64,000 nucleotides of DNA from Pararhodobacter zhoushanensis. Its GTDB lineage: Bacteria > Pseudomonadota > Alphaproteobacteria > Rhodobacterales > Rhodobacteraceae. Location: the NCBI RefSeq assembly GCF_003990445.1, contig NZ_REEZ01000001.1, positions 496,001 to 560,000 of the forward strand, written 5' to 3'. Below are positions 44,378-54,002 of the stretch, piece after piece. The notes beneath the pieces were generated by a model. It had not been told where the DNA came from. It saw only the letters and a list, made by a program, of their open reading frames with translations, and made no database searches. The first letter of the stretch is position 1; every line of letters starts with the position of its first letter. A program made the position numbers and the translations under genes.

Positions 44378-45388
44378 ATGAGCAACCCGATTGATGGCTT
44401 CACCGTCACCGCGCAGGATCTGTGGTACGTCGGCGAAGATCTGCAACGGCCCGAGTGCATTCTGGCCGAGCCCGACGGCTCGCTCTGGTCCGCCGATGCG
44501 CGCGGCGGGGTGGTGCATATCCGGCCCGACGGCACGCAGGCGCTGGTGGCGCAATCGCTGGACCAACGCTTCGGCGGCACGCTGGACGAGGCGGATCGCT
44601 TCACCCAGGGCACCCTGCCCAACGGTCTGGCCTTCGATGTGGACGGCTCGATCCTGATCTCGAATTTCGGCACCGACCGGCTGGAACGCATGACCCGCGA
44701 CGGGCGCACGACGGTGGTGCTGGACACGATCGACGGCACCGCCATTGGCAAGGTCAATTTCGTGCTGCGCGACAGCAAGGGGCGGATCTGGCTGACGATC
44801 TCGACCCGGATCACCAACTGGATGGCCGCGATCAGTCCAAAGCTGAGCGACGGCTACGTAGCAGTGCTGGACAATGACGGCGCGCGGATCGTGGCGGACG
44901 GGTTCATGTTCACCAACGAGATCCGCTTCGATGCGGCTGAGGAATGGCTCTACGTCGTCGAGACCTCGGGCCGCCGCGTGACCCGCCTGCGCATCGGTGA
45001 GGGTGCGACGGTGCTCGAACGCGAGGTTTTCGGGCCCTCGGATACCGGCGGGTTCATCGACGGGATCGCCTTTGACAGCTTCGGCAACCTCTGGGGGACA
45101 CATGTGATGTCCGACCGGATCTTTGCGATCACCCCGCAAGGGGATTTCCGGGTGATCCTGGACGATGACAACCCCGGCCCGTCGGCGGCGCTCTATGAAG
45201 CCTTCGAGCGCGACGCCGTCACGCCCAACCACATGCTCGCTTGCGGGGGCCAGATCGCGCCGTGGTTCGCCTCGGTCACCTTCGGCGGCGCTGACCTGCA
45301 AACCCTCTACATCGGCTCGCTGCGCGGCACCCGCATTCCGGCGTTCCGCAGCCCGGTCGCAGGCCTGCCGATGGCACATTGGCGGTAA
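44378..45388 (+). CDS. SMP-30/gluconolactonase-like protein
   Basis: 336 residues in a six-bladed beta-propeller family of calcium-dependent lactonases. Blade sequences are PECILAEPDGSLWSADARGGVV, LPNGLAFDVDGSILISNFG, SKGRIWLTIST, TNEIRFDAAEEWLYVVET and IDGIAFDSFGNLWGTHV in parts. The likely reaction is lactone hydrolysis. Last gene of the TRAP operon; a very strong hairpin follows. Confidence 0.88.
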   Translation: MSNPIDGFTVTAQDLWYVGEDLQRPECILAEPDGSLWSADARGGVVHIRPDGTQALVAQSLDQRFGGTLDEADRFTQGTLPNGLAFDVDGSILISNFGTDRLERMTRDGRTTVVLDTIDGTAIGKVNFVLRDSKGRIWLTISTRITNWMAAISPKLSDGYVAVLDNDGARIVADGFMFTNEIRFDAAEEWLYVVETSGRRVTRLRIGEGATVLEREVFGPSDTGGFIDGIAFDSFGNLWGTHVMSDRIFAITPQGDFRVILDDDNPGPSAALYEAFERDAVTPNHMLACGGQIAPWFASVTFGGADLQTLYIGSLRGTRIPAFRSPVAGLPMAHWR

Positions 45389-45395
45389 CGGAGTG

Positions 45396-45430
45396 GCGGC
45401 GCGAAGGGGCATCGAGCCCCTTCGCGCCGC
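45396..45430 (+). terminator. 15-base perfect hairpin ending the TRAP operon
   Basis: GCGGCGCGAAGGGGC (45396-45410) and GCCCCTTCGCGCCGC (45416-45430) with loop ATCGA, seven bases after the stop codon. No U run follows; it may work with the further hairpins downstream. Confidence 0.65.
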
Positions 45431-45468
45431 GCGGGGGGCGCTGCCCCCCACCGGGCCGTTCCGGCCCG

Positions 45469-45552
45469 CCCCCCGGGATATTTAGAGAGCAAAGAGGGGC
45501 GTTAACATTTGGTTAACCGCGCTTTCTTTGCTCTTCAAATATCCTCGGGGGG
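45469..45552. repeat. Large inverted repeat between the convergent TRAP and pst operons
   Basis: The left arm (45469-45495; CCCCCC, GGGATATTT, AGAGAGCAAAG) is matched in reverse by the right arm (45524-45552; CTTTGCTCT, AAATATCC, TCGGGGGG) with a few mismatches. The loop contains GTTAAC twice around ATTTG. The G/C-run plus GATATTT and GAGCAAAGA pattern recalls intergenic repeats of this order. Probable bidirectional terminator or repeat element. Confidence 0.6.
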
Positions 45553-45572
45553 TGAATTCGCTGAAAGCGAAG

Positions 45573-45593
45573 AGGAGGGCTGAAAGCCCCCCT
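45573..45593 (-). terminator. Imperfect hairpin after pstB
   Basis: AGGAGGGCT (45573-45581) pairs with AGCCCCCCT (45585-45593) with one mismatch, 13 bases beyond the pstB end. U run is weak. Confidence 0.4.
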
Positions 45594-45605
45594 TCCCCGT
45601 TGCCG

Positions 45606-46442
<837 letters not shown>

Positions 46443-46443
46443 G

Positions 46444-47808
46444 TCATGCTTTCCTTTCAAGGCGGCTGCGCAGCCAGATCGCCAGAGCGTTCAGAAGGAT
46501 CATCAGCGCCAGAAGCACGATGATCGCAGCAAAGGTGCGTTCTTCAAAGAAGTTGCGGTTCTCGTTGCCCTGCCAGAGGTAGATCTGCACCGGCAGTGCT
46601 GCCGATTGCTCCAGCGGCGTTGCCGGGATGTTGGCGACAAAGGCGTTCATGCCGATCAGCAAGAGCGGCGCGGTTTCGCCCAGCGCCTGTGCCACGCCGA
46701 GGATCGAGGCGGTCAGGATGCCCGGAAAGGTCACCGGCAGCACATGGTGGAACACCATTTGCATCCGCGAGGCGCCGATCCCCAGCGCCGCCTGCCGCAG
46801 CGAGGGCGGCACGGCGCGCAGGCTGGAGCGGGTGGCGATGATGATCGTCGGCAGGGTCATCAGCGTCAGCACCAGACCGCCGACCAGCGGGGCCGAGAGC
46901 GGCAGGTGGAAGATGTTGATGAACACCGCCGCCCCGAGCAGGCCGAACACGATGGAGGGCACGGCGGCAAGGTTGTTGATGTTCACCTCGATCAGGTCGG
47001 TGATGCGGTTCTTGGGCGCGAATTCCTCAAGATAGATCGCGCTCGACACGCCAATCGGCACCGACAGCAGGATCACCACCAGCATCATATATAGCGAGCC
47101 GACAAAGGCCCCGGCCAGACCGGCGCTTGCCGGTGACGAGCGGCTGTCAACATTGGTGAAGATATGCCAGGCAAACGCCGGGTGGATCGCCCCGGTCGCC
47201 GTCAGCGCGTCAATCGCGTCGCGGGCCGGTCGGGTCAGTTGCTGGCGCGCGTCGGGCAGGTCGCGGCTGAGCTTGCCCTTGGACCAGTTGTCGCCATCCG
47301 CCGAGAGCAGCATGCTCACGTCGCGCGTCTGGCCGATCAGATCCGGGTTCGCCAGCACCATGTCGCGCAGCACGAAGCGGGTGCCGGTGTCGACGATGGA
47401 CAGGGCCGAACGGTCGTCGATCTCGACATCTACGCCCTGCATGGCCTGCGCAATCGACGCTGTGATCAGCCGGTTCCAGTTGACCATCGCCAACCGGCGC
47501 TGCCAGGCGAGCGAAGCCGCCTGATAGTCAGCGTCGGACTGACCGGCTTCCTGCACCGGCGGGGCCGGGACGTTGATCACGTCGGGATCAAAGTAGACCT
47601 CGGTCTGCAGGTTATACTGCCAGAAAGCGGGCAGACCGTTGGACAGGATGTTGCCAAAGAGCACGGCGACAAAGGCCATGGCCGCCAGCACCGAGCCCAG
47701 CCCCAGCAGGCGAAAGCGGGTCTCGGCGCGGTTGCGGCGGGTCAGCGACTGGCGGACCTGCGCACGGCGACGGGTGTTGGCGTCGAATTCAGTCTCGACA
47801 CTGGTCAT
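46444..47808 (-). CDS. pstA: Phosphate ABC transporter permease PstA
   Basis: 454 residues, longer than the E. coli protein (about 296), because of an N-terminal cytosolic stretch and a long periplasmic loop (about 80-245) between the first two membrane helices, as is common in alphaproteobacteria. The permease core is C-terminal: [32 protein letters not shown] and [22 protein letters not shown] in parts. It overlaps pstC by four bases. Confidence 0.95.
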   Translation of the reverse strand: MTSVETEFDANTRRRAQVRQSLTRRNRAETRFRLLGLGSVLAAMAFVAVLFGNILSNGLPAFWQYNLQTEVYFDPDVINVPAPPVQEAGQSDADYQAASLAWQRRLAMVNWNRLITASIAQAMQGVDVEIDDRSALSIVDTGTRFVLRDMVLANPDLIGQTRDVSMLLSADGDNWSKGKLSRDLPDARQQLTRPARDAIDALTATGAIHPAFAWHIFTNVDSRSSPASAGLAGAFVGSLYMMLVVILLSVPIGVSSAIYLEEFAPKNRITDLIEVNINNLAAVPSIVFGLLGAAVFINIFHLPLSAPLVGGLVLTLMTLPTIIIATRSSLRAVPPSLRQAALGIGASRMQMVFHHVLPVTFPGILTASILGVAQALGETAPLLLIGMNAFVANIPATPLEQSAALPVQIYLWQGNENRNFFEERTFAAIIVLLALMILLNALAIWLRSRLERKA

Positions 47809-49169
47809 TCGTATTGCTCCCGGTATTTCCGAACGATGACAAGCGCGCCGATGTTCAGCATCAGGGTGATGACAAAGAGGGTGAGGCCCAGCGCAAAGGC
47901 GACCAGCGACTGCGGCGAGGCGAAATCGGCATCACCCGTCAGGGCGGTGACGATCGTCACGGTGAAGGTCGAGGTCGGCTCGGCCGGGTTGAAGCGCAGG
48001 ATCGGCGCGTTCCCGGCGGCCAGTACCACGATCATCGTCTCGCCAATCGCGCGGCTGACAGCCAGCAGGATGGCGCCGACGATCCCCGGCAGGGCGGCGG
48101 GCACGATGACCATGCGGATGGTTTCGGATTTCGTCGCCCCCAGCCCCAGCGAGCCGTCGCGCATGGTGCGCGGCACCTGCCGGATGATGTCGTCCGACAG
48201 CGAGCTGATGAAGGGGATGATCATGATCCCCATGACGATACCGGCGGTCAGCGCCGAGGTGGCGTTGATACTTAGGCCGATGACATCGCCCAGACCCGAC
48301 AGGGCCGGACCGACGGTCACCAGGGCGAAGAAGCCGTAAACGATGGTCGGGATCCCGGCCAGAACCTCGATCACCGGCTTGATCATGTTGCGCACGCGTG
48401 GCTTGGCGTATTGCGTCAGCCAGATCGCGCTCATCAGACCGATGGGCAGGGCCACCAGCATGGCGATGCCTGAGATCATCACGGTGCCCAACAGCAGCGG
48501 CAGCATGCCGTACGAGCCGCTCGCCTCATTCGAGGTGGTGGAATAGCCGGGGTTCCAGACGGTGCCGAAGAAGAAGTCGATCGGCGACACATAGGTGAAG
48601 AAGCGCACGGTCTCGGTGACCAGCGAGATGACAATGCCCAGCGTGGTCAGGATGGCCACGATCGAGCAGAAGATCAGCAGCGCCTTGATGGCGGCTTCGA
48701 CATGGTTGCGCGCGCGCAGCCGGGCCGAGAGACGCGCGCGGGCCATCACCAGACCGGCGATGCCCAGAAGCGCACCCAGCGCGACGGCCGAGAGTTTCAG
48801 GATGGTATTGAACCGGCCAAGGCTTTCGCCAGCGGTACGCTCCCAGTCGGCCATGTCACCGGCGACGCCAAAGCCCGAGGCAATGTTGCGCAACCGGGCG
48901 GCGGCTGAGGCATAGTCTGAGCCCGCAGCGATATCCGAGGGCATCAGGCTGGCCAGATACCATTCCTGCGCCTGCCCCGAGGTCAGGCCCCAGAGCGCGA
49001 GAATGAGAAGGAAGGGAACGACAGCCCAGAGGGCCAGCAAAGCTCCGTGGTACTGCGGCCGCGAGTGCAGGCGGGACTGCCCGGCCAACACGCGGCTGCG
49101 CGAATACCCTTGCCGGTAGGCGAAGGCCATCATGGCCAGAACAAGGGCGGCGATCAGGACGCTGGTCAT
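47805..49169 (-). CDS. pstC: Phosphate ABC transporter permease PstC
   Basis: 454 residues, again with an N-terminal extension containing two extra hydrophobic segments (1-25 and about 45-65) before the conserved part. Core motifs: SYGMLPLLLGTVMISGIAM, YAKPRVRNMIKPVIEVLAGIPTIVYGFFA and SLGLGATKSETIRMVIVPAALPG in parts. It starts 72 bases after pstS, across a hairpin, and overlaps pstA by ATGA. Confidence 0.95.
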   Translation of the reverse strand: MTSVLIAALVLAMMAFAYRQGYSRSRVLAGQSRLHSRPQYHGALLALWAVVPFLLILALWGLTSGQAQEWYLASLMPSDIAAGSDYASAAARLRNIASGFGVAGDMADWERTAGESLGRFNTILKLSAVALGALLGIAGLVMARARLSARLRARNHVEAAIKALLIFCSIVAILTTLGIVISLVTETVRFFTYVSPIDFFFGTVWNPGYSTTSNEASGSYGMLPLLLGTVMISGIAMLVALPIGLMSAIWLTQYAKPRVRNMIKPVIEVLAGIPTIVYGFFALVTVGPALSGLGDVIGLSINATSALTAGIVMGIMIIPFISSLSDDIIRQVPRTMRDGSLGLGATKSETIRMVIVPAALPGIVGAILLAVSRAIGETMIVVLAAGNAPILRFNPAEPTSTFTVTIVTALTGDADFASPQSLVAFALGLTLFVITLMLNIGALVIVRKYREQYE

Positions 49170-49199
49170 GCGCGCGGCTTCATCTTTGAGACAAGGACA

Positions 49200-49224
49200 T
49201 GGCGCCCCGGGGATCGGGGCGCCA
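49200..49224 (-). terminator. Hairpin between pstS and pstC
   Basis: TGGCGCCCC (49200-49208) and GGGGCGCCA (49216-49224) with a seven-base loop, about 18 bases after the pstS end. Weak U content beyond it, so partial termination or mRNA protection is more likely than a full stop. Confidence 0.6.
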
Positions 49225-49241
49225 CATGGGATCAGGGCAGG

Positions 49242-50252
49242 TTATTGACCGACCGACACGCCGTTGGTGTAGGCTTCCAGAACGGCAGCGCGCTCGGCGT
49301 CGGGCATCGGGATCAGACCGGCTTCTTCCAGACGACCGCCAGCACCGGTCATCGCGTCCGACAGGAAGAACTCGACGTATTCGGTGATGCCGGGGATGAC
49401 GCCGATGTGCTCGCCCTTCACGTAGAAGAACAGCGGGCGCGACACGGGGTATTCGCCCGAGGCAACGGTTTCCAGCGACGGGGTGACGCCGCTCATGGTG
49501 GCGACGCGCAGGGTGTCACGGTTCTGCTCGTAGAACGACAGGCCGAACACGCCGACGGTGTCACGGTCCGAGGCCAGACGGGCCAGCGTTTCGGTGTAGT
49601 CACCGGCGATTTCGATCACGTTGTCCTGACGCAGGGCGCCGCAGACTTCGTGGTCGGTGTCTTCGCCCAGAACGGCTTCACAGCCCGGGAAGATGACTTT
49701 CTCTTCAAACACTTCGCGCGTGCCGTGGTTCGAGGCGGGGATCGCCATCACGATGCGCTGGTGCGGCAGCTCGGGGTTGATTTCGTCCCACATGGTCGGC
49801 TGGGCAACGCCCTCGGGCATGGTGGCAGCGATGGCCATGTACACGTCGCGCGGCTCGAGCGCGAAGGCGTCGCCGTCGGCAGCCGAGGCAAAGACGATGC
49901 CGTCATAGCCAATGCGGATTTCGCGGATGTCGGTCACGCCGTTGGCGGCGCAGGTTTCGATTTCCGACGACTTGATCGCACGCGAGGCGTTGGCGATGTC
50001 GATGGTGCTCTCACCAACGCCGGTGCAGAACTGGCGCAGGCCGCCCGACGAACCACCCGACGCGACGACGGGGGTTTCGAATTCCGGGAAGATCTGGCCG
50101 AATTCTTCGGCGACGATCGAGGCGAAGGGCAGCACGGTTGACGAACCGGCGACCTGAATGTTGGTGCGGGTCTGCGCGGCCAGCGGCGCGGCGGCCAGCA
50201 GGGCGCCGGTGGCGGCGACAATCGCGATACGGCTCGTGGTCTTGGCGAACAT
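49242..50252 (-). CDS. pstS: Phosphate-binding protein PstS
   Basis: 336 residues from ATG 50252 (GGAGCAATTCC upstream). Signal peptide cleaved near residue 27 (LAAQ). The phosphate-binding pattern is visible as VAGSSTVLPF, SGGSSGGLRQF and SRAIKSSE, then NHGTREVF. Expected to be induced under phosphate limitation by PhoB: a Pho box lies upstream. First gene of pstSCAB. Confidence 0.96.
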   Translation of the reverse strand: MFAKTTSRIAIVAATGALLAAAPLAAQTRTNIQVAGSSTVLPFASIVAEEFGQIFPEFETPVVASGGSSGGLRQFCTGVGESTIDIANASRAIKSSEIETCAANGVTDIREIRIGYDGIVFASAADGDAFALEPRDVYMAIAATMPEGVAQPTMWDEINPELPHQRIVMAIPASNHGTREVFEEKVIFPGCEAVLGEDTDHEVCGALRQDNVIEIAGDYTETLARLASDRDTVGVFGLSFYEQNRDTLRVATMSGVTPSLETVASGEYPVSRPLFFYVKGEHIGVIPGITEYVEFFLSDAMTGAGGRLEEAGLIPMPDAERAAVLEAYTNGVSVGQ

Positions 50253-50344
50253 GGAATTGCTCCTGGATCGGTTCGGGGTCCAGCCCCTACTCTTGAGGCT
50301 GTGCACCGGGTACGCCCGATACATGACGCTTCTGTCACGGCTTC

Positions 50345-50362
50345 ATGACAGTTCCGTAACAG
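50345..50362 (-). promoter_or_regulatory. PhoB binding site (Pho box) of the pst operon
   Basis: On the minus strand the sequence is CTGTTACGGAACTGTCAT: two CTGT(T/C)A(C/T) units 11 bases apart, the standard Pho-box design, 92 bases before the pstS start. A third, inverted CTGTCAC-like element follows at 50331. No clear -35 is needed in PhoB-activated promoters. Confidence 0.85.
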
Positions 50363-50424
50363 ACCCCAAGGCGATCGTGCGCCCAAACGCAGCCGCCCCG
50401 CGGGCCGCTGCGTCTAACTCCTTG

Positions 50425-51330
50425 TTAATCCATCAATTCCGAGGGCCAGGGCGGGTTTGCCCCCGCCCGGCTGACAGTAACCGCCGCCGCTGCCGCTCCA
50501 CGCCGCAAAGCGTCACGAATCGTCTGCTCGTCCAGATCCTTGAGTCGTTCGCGACTCAGCGCGCTGGCTTTTTGAAGGCTGTCGAGCACACCCGCGTTGA
50601 ACGTATCCCCCGCCCCGACCGTGTCCACCACGCTCACTTTGCGCGCGGGCTCGAACACCCGAAGCGTTGGCGTGATCGCCGTCGCGCCGACGCTGCCATC
50701 GGTCAGCAGCACCAGCGCCGTGCCGCCGTCCAGCAACCCCTGCACAAAGGACTCGCGCCCTTGTGGGGCCAGCCAGTCCAGATCCTCAAGCGACAGCTTG
50801 ACGATATCGGCCATCGCCAGCATCCGACCCAGCCGCGCCCGATAGGCCGCCTCGTCGCGCACGAAACCGGGGCGGATGTTGGGGTCGATCATCAGCACGC
50901 GCTTGCCCGCCTCGCGCTGCATCAGCGCTTCGTAGGTCGCGCCACAAGGCTCGACCACCAGCGAGATGCCGCCAAAGAACAGCGCCTGAGCGGTCACGTT
51001 CGGCAGGTCGGCAACGCTCAGCAGCCGCCCTGCCGTCCCTTCGTCATAAAACGCATAACGCGCCTGCCCGTCGACCAATTGCACGAAAGCCAGCGTACAG
51101 GGCCGATCCGCCGTGACGCTCAGGCTGGTATCCACCCGCGCCTCGGCCAGCTTTGCGCGCAGGATATCGCCCATGAAATCAGCGCTGAGCCCTGAAAAGA
51201 ACCCGGTCGGCGCGCCAAGCCGCCCCAGCGCGATCGCGGTGTTGAACACGGCCCCGCCCGCGTGGGGCGCAAAAGCGCCGCCGTCCACGGGCAACATGTC
51301 AATCAGCGCCTCGCCGCAACACAGGATCAT
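50425..51330 (-). CDS. PfkB-family sugar kinase (fructokinase-like)
   Basis: 301 residues from ATG 51330, with GGGGAGGGG upstream. Ribokinase-fold kinase: N-terminal MILCCGEALIDMLP and the GGAVFNTAIALGRLG substrate loop resemble bacterial fructokinases; the C-terminal signature DTVGAGDTFNAG has the catalytic Asp at 242. It is divergent from a ROK regulator over a 131-base region with a large palindrome, so the regulator probably senses the sugar or its phosphate. The sugar is likely fructose, but not proven. Confidence 0.9.
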   Translation of the reverse strand: MILCCGEALIDMLPVDGGAFAPHAGGAVFNTAIALGRLGAPTGFFSGLSADFMGDILRAKLAEARVDTSLSVTADRPCTLAFVQLVDGQARYAFYDEGTAGRLLSVADLPNVTAQALFFGGISLVVEPCGATYEALMQREAGKRVLMIDPNIRPGFVRDEAAYRARLGRMLAMADIVKLSLEDLDWLAPQGRESFVQGLLDGGTALVLLTDGSVGATAITPTLRVFEPARKVSVVDTVGAGDTFNAGVLDSLQKASALSRERLKDLDEQTIRDALRRGAAAAAVTVSRAGANPPWPSELMD

Positions 51331-51380
51331 CTGGTCCCCTCCCCGGTTTGATGCTTTGTCTTCGCGGGAAACGGGTGAGT

Positions 51381-51419
51381 CTGTCAATAAATAAATCACT
51401 CTGACTTATCTATTGACAG
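51381..51419. promoter_or_regulatory. Operator between sugar kinase and ROK regulator
   Basis: Inverted repeat with 14-base arms: CTGTCAATAAATAA (51381-51394) and TTATCTATTGACAG (51406-51419), 13 of 14 positions paired, 11-base centre. Both arms include a TTGACA, readable as a -35 on either strand. Position and symmetry fit control of both divergent genes by the ROK protein. Confidence 0.8.
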
Positions 51420-51461
51420 CCCCCCGCCCCCTTCGCATGGTCAGCGACAGGAGACCCGCCA

Positions 51462-52613
51462 ATGAACACCTCTCACGCGACCAACGCCACCAGCATGCGC
51501 CAGTCCAATGGCCGTTTGCTGCTGACCCTGCTGCGCCGCCACGGTCCGCAACCCGGCGCGGCGCTGGCGCGGCTCAGCGGGCTGTCGGCACAGACCGCGT
51601 CGGTCATCCTGCGCGATCTGGAAGCCGAAGGGCTGCTGACCCGAGGCGAGCCGCAACGCGGGCGGGTGGGTCAGCCCTCGGTCCCGATGGCGCTGAACCC
51701 GGATGGCGCGTTCTTTCTGGGCCTCAAGATCGGCCGTCGCTCGAACGAGATGCTGCTGGTTGATTTCACCGGCCAGATCCGGGGTCGCCGCCTGCGTCGC
51801 CACGACTGGCCGACGCCCGACGCCGCCCTGCGATTTGCCCAACTCGCCGCCGATGAGCTGATCGCCCAGCTGCCCGCCGCGCTGCAACCGCGCCTTGCCG
51901 GGCTGGGCATCGCCTGTCCGTTCCGGCTGTGGGACTGGCCGGGCGGCTCGGAACAGGCGATGGAGGCCTGGCGCACGGCCGATCTGCGCCACGATCTTTC
52001 GGCCACCCTGCCCTATCCGGTATTTCTGGAGAACGACGCCAGCGCCGCCTGCGAGGCCGAGCTGGTCTTCGGCAAGACCGCCCTGCCCGCCGACATCGCT
52101 TATGCCTATGTCGGCTTCTTTGCCGGTGGCGGGCTGGCATTGGACGGGCGGTTGCGCAGCGGGCCGCAGGGCAATGCCGGTGCGCTGGGATCGCTCACCG
52201 TCCTCGACCGGGCGGGGCAGCCGCGCCAACTGATCGACCTCGCCTCGACGGTCGGCCTTGAGCAGCGCCTGCAGGGTCACGGCCTGTCGCCAGACCTGCT
52301 CTGGGCATCGCCCGACGCTTGGGACGTGCCCGAAGCGCTGGTCTCTGACTGGCTGGCCGACGCCGCGCAGGGGCTGGCGCAAGTGGCACTGACGGCCACA
52401 GCCCTGCTGGATATCGACGCGATGGTGATCGACGGCTGGATGCCCGCGGCATTGCGGACACGCCTGCTGGTCGCGACCGAGGCGGCGCTGAAAGCCCTGC
52501 CCGCCCCCGGCATCACCGCCCCGCGCCTGATCGAAGGCACGCTCGGCCCCGATGCGCGCGCGCTGGGGGCCGCCGCCCTGCCACTGGCGGCACGGTTTCT
52601 CAGCGAGACCTGA
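51462..52613 (+). CDS. ROK-family transcriptional regulator
   Basis: 383 residues. N-terminal winged helix (about 12-70: SNGRLLLTLLRRHGPQPGAALARLSGLSAQTASVILRDL in part) followed by a ROK sugar-kinase-like sensor domain. AGGAGA precedes the ATG. In the sensor the segment PVFLENDASAACEAELVFG is conserved, while the zinc motif CxCGxxGC of many ROK proteins is not seen. Likely repressor of the divergent sugar kinase, responding to a sugar. No transporter is adjacent. Confidence 0.9.
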   Translation: MNTSHATNATSMRQSNGRLLLTLLRRHGPQPGAALARLSGLSAQTASVILRDLEAEGLLTRGEPQRGRVGQPSVPMALNPDGAFFLGLKIGRRSNEMLLVDFTGQIRGRRLRRHDWPTPDAALRFAQLAADELIAQLPAALQPRLAGLGIACPFRLWDWPGGSEQAMEAWRTADLRHDLSATLPYPVFLENDASAACEAELVFGKTALPADIAYAYVGFFAGGGLALDGRLRSGPQGNAGALGSLTVLDRAGQPRQLIDLASTVGLEQRLQGHGLSPDLLWASPDAWDVPEALVSDWLADAAQGLAQVALTATALLDIDAMVIDGWMPAALRTRLLVATEAALKALPAPGITAPRLIEGTLGPDARALGAAALPLAARFLSET

Positions 52614-52626
52614 CGCCGTTGCGGTC

Positions 52627-53055
52627 TCAGCCGCAGTCCTTGAAGTCTTTGTACATCAACCGGGCAAGACTGAGCGCGACGCATTCGCTGGCAGGCACAG
52701 TGTCTTTGCCGAGCAGAATGTCGGCAAGGGAATGAAAACTGTCATCCGAGTATGCGCCGATCTCTTCCGGTCCCGCATAGCCCATTGCCCATTCCGCAAA
52801 GACGCGCGCTTTAACCACATGGCTCCAGATCAGCGAGACACCGCTGTGGCGCAGATCGTTCTTGATACGCTCGTAACAGAGCTCGACAACCTGCCTGCCA
52901 CCTTCCAGAACCTGAAAAAACAATTGATCATGGTACATGAGCACACCCGTAATCCCGTCACGCTCATTATTACGCACCGACGCATCGAGGATATCATCCA
53001 GCATCAATGCGTCCAACGGTGCCAGCGATCGGCTGACATAGGCGATATGGTGCAA
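52627..53055 (-). CDS. BLUF blue-light photoreceptor
   Basis: Flavin-binding light sensor. From a TTG start at 53055 the protein has 142 residues and opens MHHIAYVSRS. The residues that define BLUF function are present at the canonical spacing: Y6, N30, Q48, W89 and M91, matching Y21, N45, Q63, W104 and M106 of AppA with a constant offset of 15. About 45 residues follow the domain as C-terminal helices, with no output domain. No ATG exists in the frame; a second TTG start at 53127 would add 24 residues. It probably signals by protein interaction. It overlaps no other gene. Confidence 0.88.
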   Translation of the reverse strand: MHHIAYVSRSLAPLDALMLDDILDASVRNNERDGITGVLMYHDQLFFQVLEGGRQVVELCYERIKNDLRHSGVSLIWSHVVKARVFAEWAMGYAGPEEIGAYSDDSFHSLADILLGKDTVPASECVALSLARLMYKDFKDCG

Positions 53056-53127
53056 GTGAATAGCGCTGCTCCCAGCATCGAAGGATGAAACCGGACGGAA
53101 AAACGGATGGCTACCGCCCCTTTTCAA

Positions 53128-53391
53128 GGGCTTACGCGATCACACAACGCCGCTGAATGTCAGATCCAGAGGCGATCACAGGTCAAAGGCGCGCGCAACA
53201 AATCAAAGGCCGAGCCGCGGCGAACCCATCAACAGACGCTGGAAAAGATGCGTCAAAGCGAACCCTTACCTTATGGGCGCTAACATGAATAAAGCGGGGG
53301 GTTCCACCACAAAAGCGCAGCCCGTCGCCCGTGACGTCAAGGAATCTCTCGGGGCCGGAAAACGCCGTGACCTGCGGCCTGCAAGCGCCGT
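53128..53391. other. Gene-free stretch between BLUF and kinase genes
   Basis: 264 bases with no credible frame, no hairpin with a T run and no repeat that I can see. It must contain the BLUF promoter and the 3' end of the kinase operon. Confidence 0.5.
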
Positions 53392-54000
53392 TTAGCCGCC
53401 GATCACCACATCCGCCGGCCGCGACCGTTCGATCACGATACGCGCGTTGGGCAGGTCGTTCAGCCGGATCCAGTCCGCCGCGGCGGCACGCCCCTCCCAG
53501 CGCTGGATGAGCCGGGCTTCCAGCACGGACAGTGGCACGTCGAGCATCACCGTCAGATCCCAAAATCCGGCCAGCGCCGCCCAGGGCGGATCATTGAGCA
53601 ACAGGTAATTGCCTTCGACCAGCACGATGCGCACGTCCGGGGTGATCTCGCGGGCCGAGCCTCGCGAGAGATCCAGCGCGCGGTCGAACACCGGCACCAG
53701 AACCGGGGCATCATCGGCCCGCACCCGCGCCAGATCGCGCGCCAGTCCCCCGACGTCAAAGGTCCAGGGTGCACCTTTGCGGTCGCGGTGCCCGCGCGCC
53801 TCTAGTACAGCGTTATCAAGGTGATAGCCATCCATCGGCAGCACAGCAGCCCGCGTGCCCAGCTCTTGCGCAAGATCGTCGACCAGCGTCGACTTCCCGC
53901 TGGCTGGCGCCCCGGCAAGGGCTACGATCAACCGCCCGCCCGACGCCGCCTGCCGCGCGTCGATCAGGGCGGCAAGCGCGTCAGGCGCAAGCACAGCCAT
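53392..54000 (-). CDS. P-loop kinase, uridine kinase / pantothenate kinase-like
   Basis: 202 residues from ATG 54000 (the frame extends 20 codons into the upstream gene). P-loop GAPASGKST (30-38), then PMDGYHLDN with the catalytic Asp and RKGAPWTFDV, then VEGNYLLLNDPPWAAL: these match the YFH7/PanK-like nucleoside kinase group, often annotated as fructose or uridine kinase. Phosphate acceptor unknown. It starts two bases after the SRPBCC gene, so the two are cotranscribed. Confidence 0.88.
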   Translation of the reverse strand: MAVLAPDALAALIDARQAASGGRLIVALAGAPASGKSTLVDDLAQELGTRAAVLPMDGYHLDNAVLEARGHRDRKGAPWTFDVGGLARDLARVRADDAPVLVPVFDRALDLSRGSAREITPDVRIVLVEGNYLLLNDPPWAALAGFWDLTVMLDVPLSVLEARLIQRWEGRAAAADWIRLNDLPNARIVIERSRPADVVIGG

Positions 54001-54002
54001 GC

